Both the position numbers and the translations under genes were made by a program. A stretch of DNA of 64,000 nucleotides. It comes from VBAS01 sp963773465. Its GTDB lineage: Bacteria; Bacteroidota; Bacteroidia; Chitinophagales; Chitinophagaceae. The stretch is from the NCBI GenBank assembly GCA_963773465.1, contig CAVZBF010000004.1, positions 558,001 through 622,000 of the forward strand. The letters run 5' to 3'. The notes under the pieces are model-generated. The model was given only the letters and a program-made list of their open reading frames with translations. It was not told the origin of the DNA and did no database searches. This document shows positions 37,654-47,721 of the stretch, piece by piece. How positions within the stretch are numbered: position 1 is the stretch's first letter; each line of letters opens with the position of its first letter.

Positions 37654-40600
37654 TTATCTCGTTACAACCAACTGGCCTTTATCAAGCAGATCTCCTCCAG
37701 GGTTGCGGAATTCGATGATGTACACTCCCGCAGCCAAATTGCTTGAGCTAAAATCAAATCTTGTATATGGTGCCGATGTTGTTTCGTGACGTTCGACTAA
37801 TCTTCTGCCCATCATATCGATGACTGTCATGCTGACCCTTGAACCGACTGTAGGCATATAATAAGTAACATAGAATGCACCTGTAGTTGGGTTTGGATAA
37901 ATGAACAGGTTAGAAGTTGGCAACGCTGTAAACGTGATACCTGATGTTGTATTTACACAACCATTCACATCAGTAACTGTTACGGTATATGTACCGAGAT
38001 GGTAAGCATCCACTGCATACGAAGAACCCGTGATCGATGGTTGTGCAACTCCATTTACGAACCACTGATAAGTTGCTCCCGCCGGAGTTGAACTAACGGT
38101 TACTGTTGTCAGCATGCCTGGTCTTAGTTGTGTTTGGCCAGTTGGATTTATGCTAAGGCTTACTGTTGGTAAAGGATTAACAGTAAGAATTGCAGCATTT
38201 GAGTTCACTGTTCCGCATCCGGCATTCGACAATGAAAGACGATACCTGTATCCATTCTGTGATGGTTGCACATTCGTTAACGTAAGCGTATTAGTGGTAG
38301 CACCTGCTATATTGGTCCAGGTGGTGCCGCCATTGGTACTTACCTGCCATTGTGTTGTTGAAATAGTGCCGGTTGCTGCAGCAGTAAATGTAACCGTACC
38401 GTTTTGACAAGCTGTTCTATTTTGCGGCTGTGTTGTAAATACGATCGGAGTATGAACTGTTACCGTTACTGTTCTTGGTGCGGATGTACAATTTATAGCA
38501 GTAGGAAGCGTAAATGTAATTTCCCAACTGCTAAGAGAACCTATATCACCCGCAAAGCCATCACTAACATAAAGCTTCCATACACCATTCGGATCACCTG
38601 TAATTGATGAGAGCGTTGGTGTTGCCTGTGTGATTGCACCGACAGGCGCAGGATATGTATCGGAGGCACCAAAATTCGTAGGTTTATACGTTCCCGTTGC
38701 ATTGAATGCCGCATCTGCCATAAGAGCAGCAGCTGCATCATCAAATGTATAATTCTGTCCTGTGGCATCTGTGCTTCCGCCTGCATCAGACATTAATACT
38801 ACATTAGTTCCGGTTGGTGATTGTATCAATACATCTATGTCATCAGGGAAGGAATGTCTTACACCTTTTAGTGTCACAGATTTTACTATTGCATTAGTTG
38901 GCAAACCCGTAACTGAAATAGTTGATGGATAAGGAGCACCAGCTCCAGCCGAAGTTGAAGCAAGAGCAACCCCCGGTATAGTAACACCTCCGCCTGAAGA
39001 GAATACTCTTGTTTCAGTACTTGTATTAGTTACACTTACTGAATAAGTAGTGGTAGCAGCAGGACTTGCATACACTGTTGCAGCAGGCGTGCCTGCTACA
39101 TAAGGAGTAGTTCCTGCAGCGTTTGTAAACAATCCTGTTACCGGTGTCCATATTCCTGCATCGGGAGCAGCATAATTAATAGTTATTGACCATGACGTAA
39201 GAGTTCCCAAATCGCCACCGGCAAAATCAGCCATCGCTAATCTCCATGTACCATTTGGCACAGAGAATAAACTTGCGAACGTGGAAACATTTGATGCTAA
39301 GGAAGAAGGTCCCCAACCAATATTTCCATCTGCTGCAAATGTTCCTGTAAATGGAGCAGCACCGGTTGCTAAAGAAGTTGTTGATGTGGAACTGATCGTT
39401 GTATTTGTAAAGTTATCTCCTGAACCGCCTCTTGCACCAACAAGATTCAGGATATTTCCGTTCGGAGCAACGAGGTTTATATCGAGATCTGCATCCCATG
39501 TATGTGTTATATTAAATGTCACGCTGATACTTTGAACTGCTCCTGTAACACCAGATACGCTTAAAGCATGATTAGCTCCATTCACAAATTCATTGTCAGG
39601 GATCGCAACACTTATCGCACCTGATGAAGTTGTATTTGGAACAGGAGGCAATGATGATGAAGTGATCGATAATTGCTGAACAGCACCGAAACAAATAATA
39701 GGAGCAGTTGGAGCAACCGTTGGTGTTGGCGGAGTAAACTTAACATCAACTTGTGTCGAGTTTGAACATCCTGTTGCAGTCACAGTACCGGTAACTGTAT
39801 AAGTTGTATTAGCAGTTGGATTTGCAGTAACAACCGATCCTGTTGTAGCACTCAATCCTGCAGATGGTGTCCATGAATATGTATTAGCACCTGAAGCTGT
39901 TAATGTTGTTGGCGCACACTGGCTGCTGCTGGTTACGGATATCGCAGGAACACTGCTTACAGCAAGCGTTACTTCATTCGAAGTAGCTGCAGGAGTACAT
40001 GCTCCGGAAACAACAACACGATATTTGTAACCATTCATCGTTGCCAGTACATCATTTATACTTAAAGTAGCTGTTGTTTGGCCGGTATAAATAAAACCGC
40101 CTGGGTTAGTTGGCGTACCTGTAGTAATATTTACAAAGCCACCACCCATATCCACCTGCCATTGATATGATAATCCGGTACCTGTTGCAGTTACCGAGAA
40201 TGTTTTAGTACCACCGGCACATGCATTTCCACTGCCTGGTTGAGCTGTTATTACTGGTACGGCGTTTACAGTTACTACAACCGTACTTGCAGGCGAATTA
40301 CATGTACCGTTCGATACGCTTGCAGAATATGTTGTAGTAGTTGCAGGAGAAGCATATACAGTACTTTGATAGGTACCTGCTACGTATGGTGATGTTAATC
40401 CTGCATTATTGAATAATCCTGTAACAGGTGTCCAAACAGCATTAACTGCAGATGCAGGTGCTAATGTGATCGACCACGATGTTAAAGTGCCAATGTCACC
40501 ACCACCATGATCCGAAACAGCTAAAGTCCAGTTACCATTTGGTGTTGAATAAAGGTTTGACCAAGTAGTCGTATTAGAAACATAAGGAGCATACCCGACA

Positions 40601-42459
40601 CCACTTGCTGCATCGGCAGCAAATGTTCCAGTGAAGGGAACGGCACCCGTTGATAATGATGTTGAAGATGCAGAGCTAATAGTAGTATTTACAAAATTCT
40701 GACCGCTACCTCCTCTTGCATTCACTAAATTAAGTATCTGTCCATTTGGTGCTACAAGGTTCACTCTTACATCACCATCCCATGTATGAGTGATATTGAA
40801 ATTAACACTTACAGAAGCTATTGAACCTGAAAAACCCGCTACGTTCAGTGTACTGGTATTTACAACACCATCAGTAATTGGCACAGCTATCGTTCCTGAA
40901 GAGACAGTCGTTGGCGTAGCAGTCACTGAAGAATTAAGTGCTACACTTCCCCCGGGACAAATGGATGCCGAAGATGGTATAATAATTGGTGGCCCCGGAG
41001 AAACATTCACCGTCAAAGTTGCAGGGTTCGATATCTCGGGCAATCCACCTCCCGAGCAGGTGACGACCGCTCGATATTGATAGCCATTCATCGCCAGAGT
41101 CGCACCCGTTATTGTTAATGTTGCTGTGGTGGCACCCGAGTACACGCCCCCATTTGTTATATAAACAAATCCAGAACCGGTATTCACCTGCCAGTTATAA
41201 CTTACTCCCGGCGGAGTTGCTGCTACGGTAAATGATCCATTAGCACCTGCACACACAGTTGCATTGGCCGGCTGGCCGGTAAGAGTTATTGGAAAACAAA
41301 CTGCAGGCGGATCTGTAAATGTGATGCTCCATGTACCCCAGTTACCTGCATCACCACCAACATCATCAAATATGTATAAGCTCCATGTTCCGTTTTGATT
41401 TCCATTTCCAAAAGTGGAAAGGGTTACTGCCGTTGCAGCGGCTCCTGGACCTGGTGCCGGCCAGTTATCAACTTCATAATTTGTTGGCTTGTATGTTCCC
41501 GATGGATTTCCTGTTCCATCGGCTAATGATATTGCTGCAGCATCACTAAAAGTATAATTTACATTCGTTAAAATACCGGCCCCGCCAGCATCAGACATTA
41601 TGATCACATTGGTACCGGTAGGAGATTGTAATACGATGTCAACATCATCTGACCATGTATGATTAAGACCATTTAGCTTAACTTCTTTTACTGTTGCACC
41701 TGCAGGAACACCGCTTACGTCAATTGTAGAAGGATACGGTGATGCAATACCACTTGTACCAGTGGCCGGTATATTTCCACCGCCTCCATTAAATGTATAA
41801 TCTGCTGTGGTACGCTGGTTATTATTCGAACGGGTAACGGATACTGGTGTTGCAGCCTGACTGACCAGGCTTTTTATTTCTGACCTTAATGCATCCTGCG
41901 GGTAATTATTATTTACACGTAATGTATTTGATGCATAGATAGCTTCTTTCTCTGCCTGTACTTGCCTTCCGTATAAACTTGCTGATGAATTTATTTGTTG
42001 TTTGAAAATTATACTTCCTGCATTGGTTACAACATACTCAACCTGGTTTCCAGTTGTAATTACTTTATATTCCACGCCCGGCAATGATGAACCTGTTTTA
42101 TTCTGCTCTGCCTGTTTTGCAATATATCTTGCTTTCTCTTCTGTTAATTGCTGATCAGAAATTTTTTGCTGTTGTGCGGGAGTTAATTCAACGGATAATG
42201 GTTTCAACTGCCTGATCGCTTCCAATCTTTCTCTCAACTTAGGATTTGCTTTTAACTTAAGCTCTGTTTGTTCAGCTTCCTGCTTTTTCAATTCAGCTTC
42301 TTTCCTGTTCTGAATTTCTTTTTCGTCCTGGGCAAAAATTACCTGGAATGATAAGCTGGCAATTAAAAAGAAGAAAAGGAATTTGAATGCTGAATTTCTT
42401 TTTCGCTGTCTTGCAGGGGTACAGTCTGTCCTTAGGGGAAGGGGGTATAAAACTGACAT
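37654..42459 (-). CDS. 1601-residue type IX-secreted protein with four P-domain-like repeats
   Basis: Signal peptide up to about residue 44 (VIFAQ), then a charged coiled-coil-like stretch (residues 45-120, rich in KEAELKKQEAEQ). Four domains resemble the proprotein-convertase P domain. Each has a HTWxxDxDxxLxxPxG strand and ends in GxLxSWxITF; they lie at about 41830-41290, 40930-40440, 39640-39170 and 39010-38510. Ig-like/PKD-type domains with CAGxxxxFxVxA...YxWQV alternate with them. The last 80 residues (FIYPNPTTGAF ... GVYIIEFRNPGG) are a type A C-terminal sorting signal for the type IX system. No protease catalytic domain is present, although P domains usually follow one. A surface adhesin or scaffold role is likely. 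The gene is intact over 4.8 kb and has its own terminator. Confidence 0.9.
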   Translation of the reverse strand: MSVLYPLPLRTDCTPARQRKRNSAFKFLFFFLIASLSFQVIFAQDEKEIQNRKEAELKKQEAEQTELKLKANPKLRERLEAIRQLKPLSVELTPAQQQKISDQQLTEEKARYIAKQAEQNKTGSSLPGVEYKVITTGNQVEYVVTNAGSIIFKQQINSSASLYGRQVQAEKEAIYASNTLRVNNNYPQDALRSEIKSLVSQAATPVSVTRSNNNQRTTADYTFNGGGGNIPATGTSGIASPYPSTIDVSGVPAGATVKEVKLNGLNHTWSDDVDIVLQSPTGTNVIIMSDAGGAGILTNVNYTFSDAAAISLADGTGNPSGTYKPTNYEVDNWPAPGPGAAATAVTLSTFGNGNQNGTWSLYIFDDVGGDAGNWGTWSITFTDPPAVCFPITLTGQPANATVCAGANGSFTVAATPPGVSYNWQVNTGSGFVYITNGGVYSGATTATLTITGATLAMNGYQYRAVVTCSGGGLPEISNPATLTVNVSPGPPIIIPSSASICPGGSVALNSSVTATPTTVSSGTIAVPITDGVVNTSTLNVAGFSGSIASVSVNFNITHTWDGDVRVNLVAPNGQILNLVNARGGSGQNFVNTTISSASSTSLSTGAVPFTGTFAADAASGVGYAPYVSNTTTWSNLYSTPNGNWTLAVSDHGGGDIGTLTSWSITLAPASAVNAVWTPVTGLFNNAGLTSPYVAGTYQSTVYASPATTTTYSASVSNGTCNSPASTVVVTVNAVPVITAQPGSGNACAGGTKTFSVTATGTGLSYQWQVDMGGGFVNITTGTPTNPGGFIYTGQTTATLSINDVLATMNGYKYRVVVSGACTPAATSNEVTLAVSSVPAISVTSSSQCAPTTLTASGANTYSWTPSAGLSATTGSVVTANPTANTTYTVTGTVTATGCSNSTQVDVKFTPPTPTVAPTAPIICFGAVQQLSITSSSLPPVPNTTSSGAISVAIPDNEFVNGANHALSVSGVTGAVQSISVTFNITHTWDADLDINLVAPNGNILNLVGARGGSGDNFTNTTISSTSTTSLATGAAPFTGTFAADGNIGWGPSSLASNVSTFASLFSVPNGTWRLAMADFAGGDLGTLTSWSITINYAAPDAGIWTPVTGLFTNAAGTTPYVAGTPAATVYASPAATTTYSVSVTNTSTETRVFSSGGGVTIPGVALASTSAGAGAPYPSTISVTGLPTNAIVKSVTLKGVRHSFPDDIDVLIQSPTGTNVVLMSDAGGSTDATGQNYTFDDAAAALMADAAFNATGTYKPTNFGASDTYPAPVGAITQATPTLSSITGDPNGVWKLYVSDGFAGDIGSLSSWEITFTLPTAINCTSAPRTVTVTVHTPIVFTTQPQNRTACQNGTVTFTAAATGTISTTQWQVSTNGGTTWTNIAGATTNTLTLTNVQPSQNGYRYRLSLSNAGCGTVNSNAAILTVNPLPTVSLSINPTGQTQLRPGMLTTVTVSSTPAGATYQWFVNGVAQPSITGSSYAVDAYHLGTYTVTVTDVNGCVNTTSGITFTALPTSNLFIYPNPTTGAFYVTYYMPTVGSRVSMTVIDMMGRRLVERHETTSAPYTRFDFSSSNLAAGVYIIEFRNPGGDLLDKGQLVVTR

Positions 42460-42684
42460 AGGCAGTTAGTTGTTTTGGTATTAAAAAAGTGAGCGTTAGT
42501 TACAGCGACCTAAGTTAGGGTTTTTTTCATAATCCGAGCAAAACCAATGAAAAAAAACTAAGGGTGTTTTCTATTCTTTCTGAAAACATCTATTTCACCT
42601 GATATACAAAGGTTTTCCTAATGGTTTATCACTGATAAAATAATTACTTTTTTTACCCGTTTAAGAGGCCGGAGACATTGGAAA

Positions 42685-43758
42685 ATGCAGCATAAAAAAA
42701 GATCATTTATTATCAACTTTAGTTTGATTTTCTTATTCATTTTTGTTTCAAAATTATCTTCTGCACAGATGATAACCGGCGTATGGAACGGAAAGATCAA
42801 TAAGAAAAAGACAGAGATCAAAATAATTCAGAAAGGAGATAGCCTGCTTGGCACAGCTTATTATTACGAATCGGAAAACAACTATCGCCGCTATTCTATC
42901 AAAGGCTATTTTGATCCGAACACTAACCAGGCTGTATGGTGGGATGATCAATTGCTGGAAGAAAAAACAGGTAAATTCAGCCTGAATACTCCAGGCAAAA
43001 TTCCTTACCTGTCATCTGCCGATTTTAATTGCCCGGGCAGTGGTAAAATGATGCTGGATGGTGATGCTGCATTGAAAAACAAAAGAGGATCCATTCAAGG
43101 TCCTGTTCATCTTGAAAAAACTAATGAGACCGCGTTTCCTGACGAATGGGATTTTATAATTGAAAACTATACAGCTGGCGCTAATGATCCGTATTATATC
43201 GATAGTATCGCATCAATTGCGGGAACATCCGTTGCCATTCCCGATGAAAATGTTGTTCAGCCAAAAGAAGTTGTTTTACCCGAGAAGAAAACTGAGACAG
43301 TTAAAATAGATCCTCCACCTCCGCAGAAAAAAGAACCGGTAAAAGCTGCGGAAATGCCGCGCCAGGAACAAAAGCAAATAACAGTAAAGAAAACCATCGA
43401 GGAAGAATTTAAAATAAGAGAAAAAGTAATTGCGGTGGATATTCCGCTTACAGGTGATTCAATCGAACTTCGTTTTTATGATAATGCACAGATCGATGGC
43501 GATTCCATTTCACTTTTCTTGAATAATAAACTCATATTTCAGCATATTCGATTAACAGCAGCGCCTTATACGATCAAATTACCCGTGCATGAACTAAATG
43601 AGACAAACGAATTGGTGATGGTGGCTGAAAATCTGGGGGAAATTCCTCCGAATACATCTTACATGCTCGCAATAGTTGACAATAAACGTTATGAGGCTAT
43701 GTTGAAAAGCACTGAAGAAAGCAGTGCCGTTATCAAGCTGACAAAGCCACGGCATTAG
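42685..43758 (+). CDS. secreted protein of unknown function
   Basis: 357 residues with a signal peptide ending at LSSAQ (about residue 27). The first domain (30-170) opens MITGVWNGKINKKKTEIKIIQKGDSLLGTAYYY, resembling lipocalin-like or small beta-barrel folds of unknown role. A Pro/Lys-rich linker (200-235, PPPPQKKEPVK) separates it from a C-terminal beta domain with DIPLTGDSIELRFYDNAQIDGDSISLFLNNK, similar to a jelly-roll carbohydrate-binding-type pattern often found in this phylum. It is on the same strand as the DUF4132 pair, but the gap to them is 50 bp, so co-transcription is possible. No enzyme motif seen. Confidence 0.7.
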   Translation: MQHKKRSFIINFSLIFLFIFVSKLSSAQMITGVWNGKINKKKTEIKIIQKGDSLLGTAYYYESENNYRRYSIKGYFDPNTNQAVWWDDQLLEEKTGKFSLNTPGKIPYLSSADFNCPGSGKMMLDGDAALKNKRGSIQGPVHLEKTNETAFPDEWDFIIENYTAGANDPYYIDSIASIAGTSVAIPDENVVQPKEVVLPEKKTETVKIDPPPPQKKEPVKAAEMPRQEQKQITVKKTIEEEFKIREKVIAVDIPLTGDSIELRFYDNAQIDGDSISLFLNNKLIFQHIRLTAAPYTIKLPVHELNETNELVMVAENLGEIPPNTSYMLAIVDNKRYEAMLKSTEESSAVIKLTKPRH

Positions 43759-43808
43759 CATTGAAAATAATCCTATTTTGCTATCTTACATTTCAGAAAA
43801 TTATTTCT

Positions 43809-44207
43809 ATGTCTTCCATTTCTGTCACCATTAAAGATGAAACCACGGGTGGTAAAACTTTTCATTCTGTTCAAATAGAGCTTTCCACTTCACTTGTAAC
43901 GGTGGGAGAGATAATTGAAAAAAGAGTAACTGCTGAAGTAAACCAGTATAATAAAAAAAGAAATGAAAATTATTATGGCCTTGTTCAACCTGATGGCGCA
44001 GAAGTGATCCTAAATGGTTTTCGTTTACAAAAATTCCGGCCGTTAAGTTCCGAAAAACAAATACAAATTGCGAAAGATGCATTTTTACAAAATGCCTTCT
44101 TTATGCTTATTGATAATATACAGGCTGAATCACTCGGGCAGACTTTCGTACTGCACCAGCAATCTGAGATCAGCTTCATTAAATTAACCCCATTGGTAGG
44201 AGGATAA
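43809..44207 (+). CDS. small protein paired with DUF4132
   Basis: 132 residues from the ATG at 43809 (MSSISVTIKDETTGGKTFHSVQIEL); the frame is open to 43761. It looks soluble and cytoplasmic. The N-terminal half is strand-rich, the middle has EKRVTAEVNQYNKKRNE, and the C-terminal part is helix then strand (QIQIAKDAFLQNAFFMLIDN). I do not recognise the family. It ends 1 bp before the DUF4132 start, so the two are translated together. The tight pairing suggests a complex or a regulator. Confidence 0.7.
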   Translation: MSSISVTIKDETTGGKTFHSVQIELSTSLVTVGEIIEKRVTAEVNQYNKKRNENYYGLVQPDGAEVILNGFRLQKFRPLSSEKQIQIAKDAFLQNAFFMLIDNIQAESLGQTFVLHQQSEISFIKLTPLVGG

Positions 44208-44208
44208 A

Positions 44209-46704
44209 ATGGGACTGTTCGATTTTCTGAAAAAAAATAAAAAAGAGAACAAGGAAATTATTCCTGAAAGTTCAACTATCAGGCAACGACTTGAAACCGT
44301 CAGTGCAAATATTCAAAAAATAGAAATAATAGAACCGGGCAGTATTTCCTTTCCTTTGACATCATTAGGAAGCAGCAAAACTGAAGACTGCAATTTGGTA
44401 CCATCTGATATAACTTCTAAAGAAGATCTTCTTTTTCTTTCTACTTTGTTAAAAGTATTAAGCAAGAACAAAACCCGTAAAGATCAAATACAGATCAACC
44501 TCATTACAGATCTTTTTCGCAGTTACAGGCTTGATAAAATTGAATTGACAGACCAGGAGCTGCATGATTTCATAATTACCTGGAAAGAATGTAAACATAC
44601 ATCCAGTTTTCATTGGGGCATACCAAAACTGGTAAATATGGTTGCTAAAAGAATTGAAGAAAACAAGATAAATGATACCCTTCGAAAAATTCTCCTTTTG
44701 CTTAAGACGACCAAATCCAGTTACATGTACTCTGAGCTTCGTAAAGCAAACCAGAAAATTGATTACCTGCTTCAAACAACTACAGCAGCCCCGGTAGATA
44801 AACATGATAAATGGGGACAGACAGCAGGAGATTATATTAATTCATTAACTAATAAAGAGCTCAAACAGGCCTGGGCTAATCTTATCAAATATTGTCTTGA
44901 CGGCAGTGAAAAAACTTCTCCTCCTAAAAACTGGCTGACAAATACAAAAACTCTAATTGAAAAAGTAGGTGAAGATGAGTTTGCAAAAAAAATGATCGAA
45001 TGGCTTGCATTGAATAAAGAATTGCTGATTGCAGTCCATAAAAAAGAAAGGGATTATTTTTTAAAAGACACGAATCATAATATTTTTCGCGGACTTGTAT
45101 GGTGTACCGGGCTCGTGAACAACGCTGAGCTGCATGTTGCCGTCGATCAATATGCTCTTATGGCTTATAAAAAAATGCCGGGAGTTGGTTCCATTTCTGC
45201 AAAAACGGGCACGGCCGCCATGTTCGCGTTTTCCTTATTGCCTTTTAAAGAAGCTGTAACAAGGTTAATGAAATTCAGAAATAAGATCATCAACAATAAC
45301 ATTCTTAAATCAATTGACAGGATCATAAGCGATGTAGCACAAAAAAACGGTTATGATAAAAACCTTGTAGAAGAAATTGGCGTTATGGATTTTGGTTTGG
45401 ATCATGCTGGAAATAAAAAGATCGAATTCGGTTCCGTTACCTGTAACATACACGCAAAAAATGCAAGTGATGTATCAGTAGAATGGCTAAAGGATGGCAA
45501 GCCGGTAAAATCAGTTCCTGTTTCTGTAAAATCTGAATTTGCTGCCGGGTTAAAAGAATTAAAAACAGATATTAAAGAACTCGAAGCACAATTGCAGGTG
45601 CAAAAAGACCGCATTGAAAGTTATTTTTTAAAACAGAAAAAGTGGAGCTATGGTGAATGGAGGGAAAATTATATCGACCATCCCCTTGTAAAAGTGATCG
45701 CAGCAAAAACGATCTGGGTTTTTAAAAAAGGTGTACAACAGGAAACCGCGATGTTCATTGATGGGCAGTTCTTAAATCTCAAAAAAGAACCGCTTATAGG
45801 GCTTGACGAAAAAACTGAAGTTGAGCTTTGGCATCCTATAATTTCAACTGTTGGTGAAATAGTTGGCTGGCGGGATTTTATCCAGGAAAAAGAAATTACG
45901 CAACCATTTAAACAAGCTTACCGGGAAATTTATTTACTCACGGATGCTGAATTAAACACAAATACATATTCCAATCGTTTTGCGGCCCATATTCTCCGGC
46001 AGCACCAATTTACTGCATTGTGTAAACAACGTGGCTGGCAGTATCACCTGATGGGAAATTGGGATTCACATAATACACCAACAATTCAATTGCCCGAATG
46101 GAATATGAGAGCGCAATATTATGTGGATGCAGATGGCACTAGTGAGACGAATGATGCCGGCATATTCAGTTATATTTCTACTGACCAGGTAAGATTCTAC
46201 GAGGGTAATGAATTACTGGAGTTGATCAATGTGCCGAAAATTGTATTCAGCGAAATAATGCGTGACGTTGATCTCTTTGTCGGTGTTACAAGCATTGGCA
46301 ATGACCCCAACTGGACCAATACGGGAAATGCAGGATACAACGCTTACTGGCATGATTATTCTTTTGGCGATCTGTCTGAATCAGCAAAAATGAGAAGCGA
46401 AATCTTACAAAAACTTATGCCGCGGCTAAAGATCGCCGATAAATGTTCTTTTGATAAAAAATATCTCATCGTGAAAGGAAAACTCAGAACCTATAAAATT
46501 CATATGGGTAGCGGCAACATATTGATGGAACCGAACGATCAATATCTCTGTATTGTTCCTGGCGGCAGCACAGAAAAAGATCCCGGTAAGATTTTCCTGC
46601 CATTTGAAGGTGACCGTCAGTTATCTGTAATTATCAGTAAGGCGCTTCTTCTTGCTGAAGATGATAAAATAAAAGATGGAACTATAACACGACAAATAAA
46701 ATGA
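44209..46704 (+). CDS. DUF4132-family protein (MolR-like)
   Basis: 831 residues, no signal peptide, cytoplasmic. The N terminus MGLFDFLKKNKKENKE precedes a helical repeat region (residues 60-440). The DUF4132 core is recognised from IYLLTDAELNTNTYSNRFAAHILRQHQFTALCKQRGW, PEWNMRAQYYVDA and VPKIVFSEIMRDVDLFVGVTSIGNDPNW. The last 110 residues (CSFDKKYLIVKGKLRTYKIHMGSGNI ... FLPFEGD) form the separate C-terminal domain common in these proteins. E. coli MolR/YehI is a relative; the biochemical function is unknown. WGR domains often accompany this family but none is seen here. It is intact and follows its small partner by 1 bp. It converges on the phosphatase-fold gene. Confidence 0.85.
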   Translation: MGLFDFLKKNKKENKEIIPESSTIRQRLETVSANIQKIEIIEPGSISFPLTSLGSSKTEDCNLVPSDITSKEDLLFLSTLLKVLSKNKTRKDQIQINLITDLFRSYRLDKIELTDQELHDFIITWKECKHTSSFHWGIPKLVNMVAKRIEENKINDTLRKILLLLKTTKSSYMYSELRKANQKIDYLLQTTTAAPVDKHDKWGQTAGDYINSLTNKELKQAWANLIKYCLDGSEKTSPPKNWLTNTKTLIEKVGEDEFAKKMIEWLALNKELLIAVHKKERDYFLKDTNHNIFRGLVWCTGLVNNAELHVAVDQYALMAYKKMPGVGSISAKTGTAAMFAFSLLPFKEAVTRLMKFRNKIINNNILKSIDRIISDVAQKNGYDKNLVEEIGVMDFGLDHAGNKKIEFGSVTCNIHAKNASDVSVEWLKDGKPVKSVPVSVKSEFAAGLKELKTDIKELEAQLQVQKDRIESYFLKQKKWSYGEWRENYIDHPLVKVIAAKTIWVFKKGVQQETAMFIDGQFLNLKKEPLIGLDEKTEVELWHPIISTVGEIVGWRDFIQEKEITQPFKQAYREIYLLTDAELNTNTYSNRFAAHILRQHQFTALCKQRGWQYHLMGNWDSHNTPTIQLPEWNMRAQYYVDADGTSETNDAGIFSYISTDQVRFYEGNELLELINVPKIVFSEIMRDVDLFVGVTSIGNDPNWTNTGNAGYNAYWHDYSFGDLSESAKMRSEILQKLMPRLKIADKCSFDKKYLIVKGKLRTYKIHMGSGNILMEPNDQYLCIVPGGSTEKDPGKIFLPFEGDRQLSVIISKALLLAEDDKIKDGTITRQIK

Positions 46705-46720
46705 CCCGCACTGGTCTCAA

Positions 46721-47563
46721 TTAATAACCGATCCTTGCAAACACCGGGAAATGATCGGATGAAAATCTACCACCCCATGATTGTGAAAGTGTAGCATGTT
46801 GTTTTACCTTCCACCTTCCTTTTATAAAAATAAAATCGATAGGTTCGTTATCCCTTTCTTTTGAAGCAAAGCCATTGAATGTTCCCTCCGGACCATAATG
46901 CGGTGTGACGCTTACTGCTTTTGTATCAATAAACTTCTCCTTGTCACTTTCATCAACTAAGATCTTAATAGGTTCATCGGATGGATGTGCATTAAAATCG
47001 CCGGTAATGATAACAGGATTGGAACCGGCAATATCTTTTACTTTTTGTTTAATCAGTTTAGCGCTTTCACGTCTCGCCTCCTGACCAATATGATCAAAAT
47101 GAGTATTGAAAAAGAAGAATATCTTTTTATTTGACAGGTCTCTGAACTTCGCCCACGTAACGATCCTTGTAATATTTGCATCCCAACCCTTGCTACCCGG
47201 CACTTCGGGTGTAAGCGATAACCAGAAAGTAGATGATTCAATCAGCTTCAATCGTGTTGTATCAAAGAATATGGCAGAGTATTCGCCTTTTGTTTTGCCA
47301 TCATCACGGCCAACACCTGTGTATTTATAATTGGTAAGTGATTGACTTAAATCCATCATCTGATCATGCAAAGCCTCCTGCACGCCGAGGATATGTACAT
47401 TATGAAACTTAACCTGCGAAGCAGCATTGTCTTTCCTGTAAGGCCATGCATTCAAACTATCATTCTTTGTATTGTACCTGATGTTAAAGGTCATTACATT
47501 TAATTCCTGTGATTGAACGCTCACAGAAACTATAAAACCAATGATGATAAAAAGCTTTTTCAT
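46721..47563 (-). CDS. secreted endonuclease/exonuclease/phosphatase-family enzyme
   Basis: 280 residues, signal peptide ending at VQSQ (about residue 19). The EEP fold is complete: LNVMTFNIRYNT with the metal-binding Asn, VQEALHDQM with catalytic Glu, FNTHFDHIG with His, ITGDFNAHP with Asp/Asn, and SSDHFPVFARI with the final Asp-His pair. Exported EEP enzymes of Bacteroidota act on phosphodiesters such as extracellular nucleotides, DNA or phospholipid heads; the substrate cannot be read from the sequence. The gene is monocistronic. Confidence 0.9.
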   Translation of the reverse strand: MKKLFIIIGFIVSVSVQSQELNVMTFNIRYNTKNDSLNAWPYRKDNAASQVKFHNVHILGVQEALHDQMMDLSQSLTNYKYTGVGRDDGKTKGEYSAIFFDTTRLKLIESSTFWLSLTPEVPGSKGWDANITRIVTWAKFRDLSNKKIFFFFNTHFDHIGQEARRESAKLIKQKVKDIAGSNPVIITGDFNAHPSDEPIKILVDESDKEKFIDTKAVSVTPHYGPEGTFNGFASKERDNEPIDFIFIKGRWKVKQHATLSQSWGGRFSSDHFPVFARIGY

Positions 47564-47721
47564 ATACTTAGTGTTGTTTATTTCAAATGATCGTTAGCAA
47601 AAGAATAAAGTTTAATCCACGTTTAGTTAACATTTTAACGAATATAGTTTGTTGTTTTATTTATTATATATAATTTCATTGTACCATTATTTTCTTTTAT
47701 TAAAATACTTACTAACCATTT

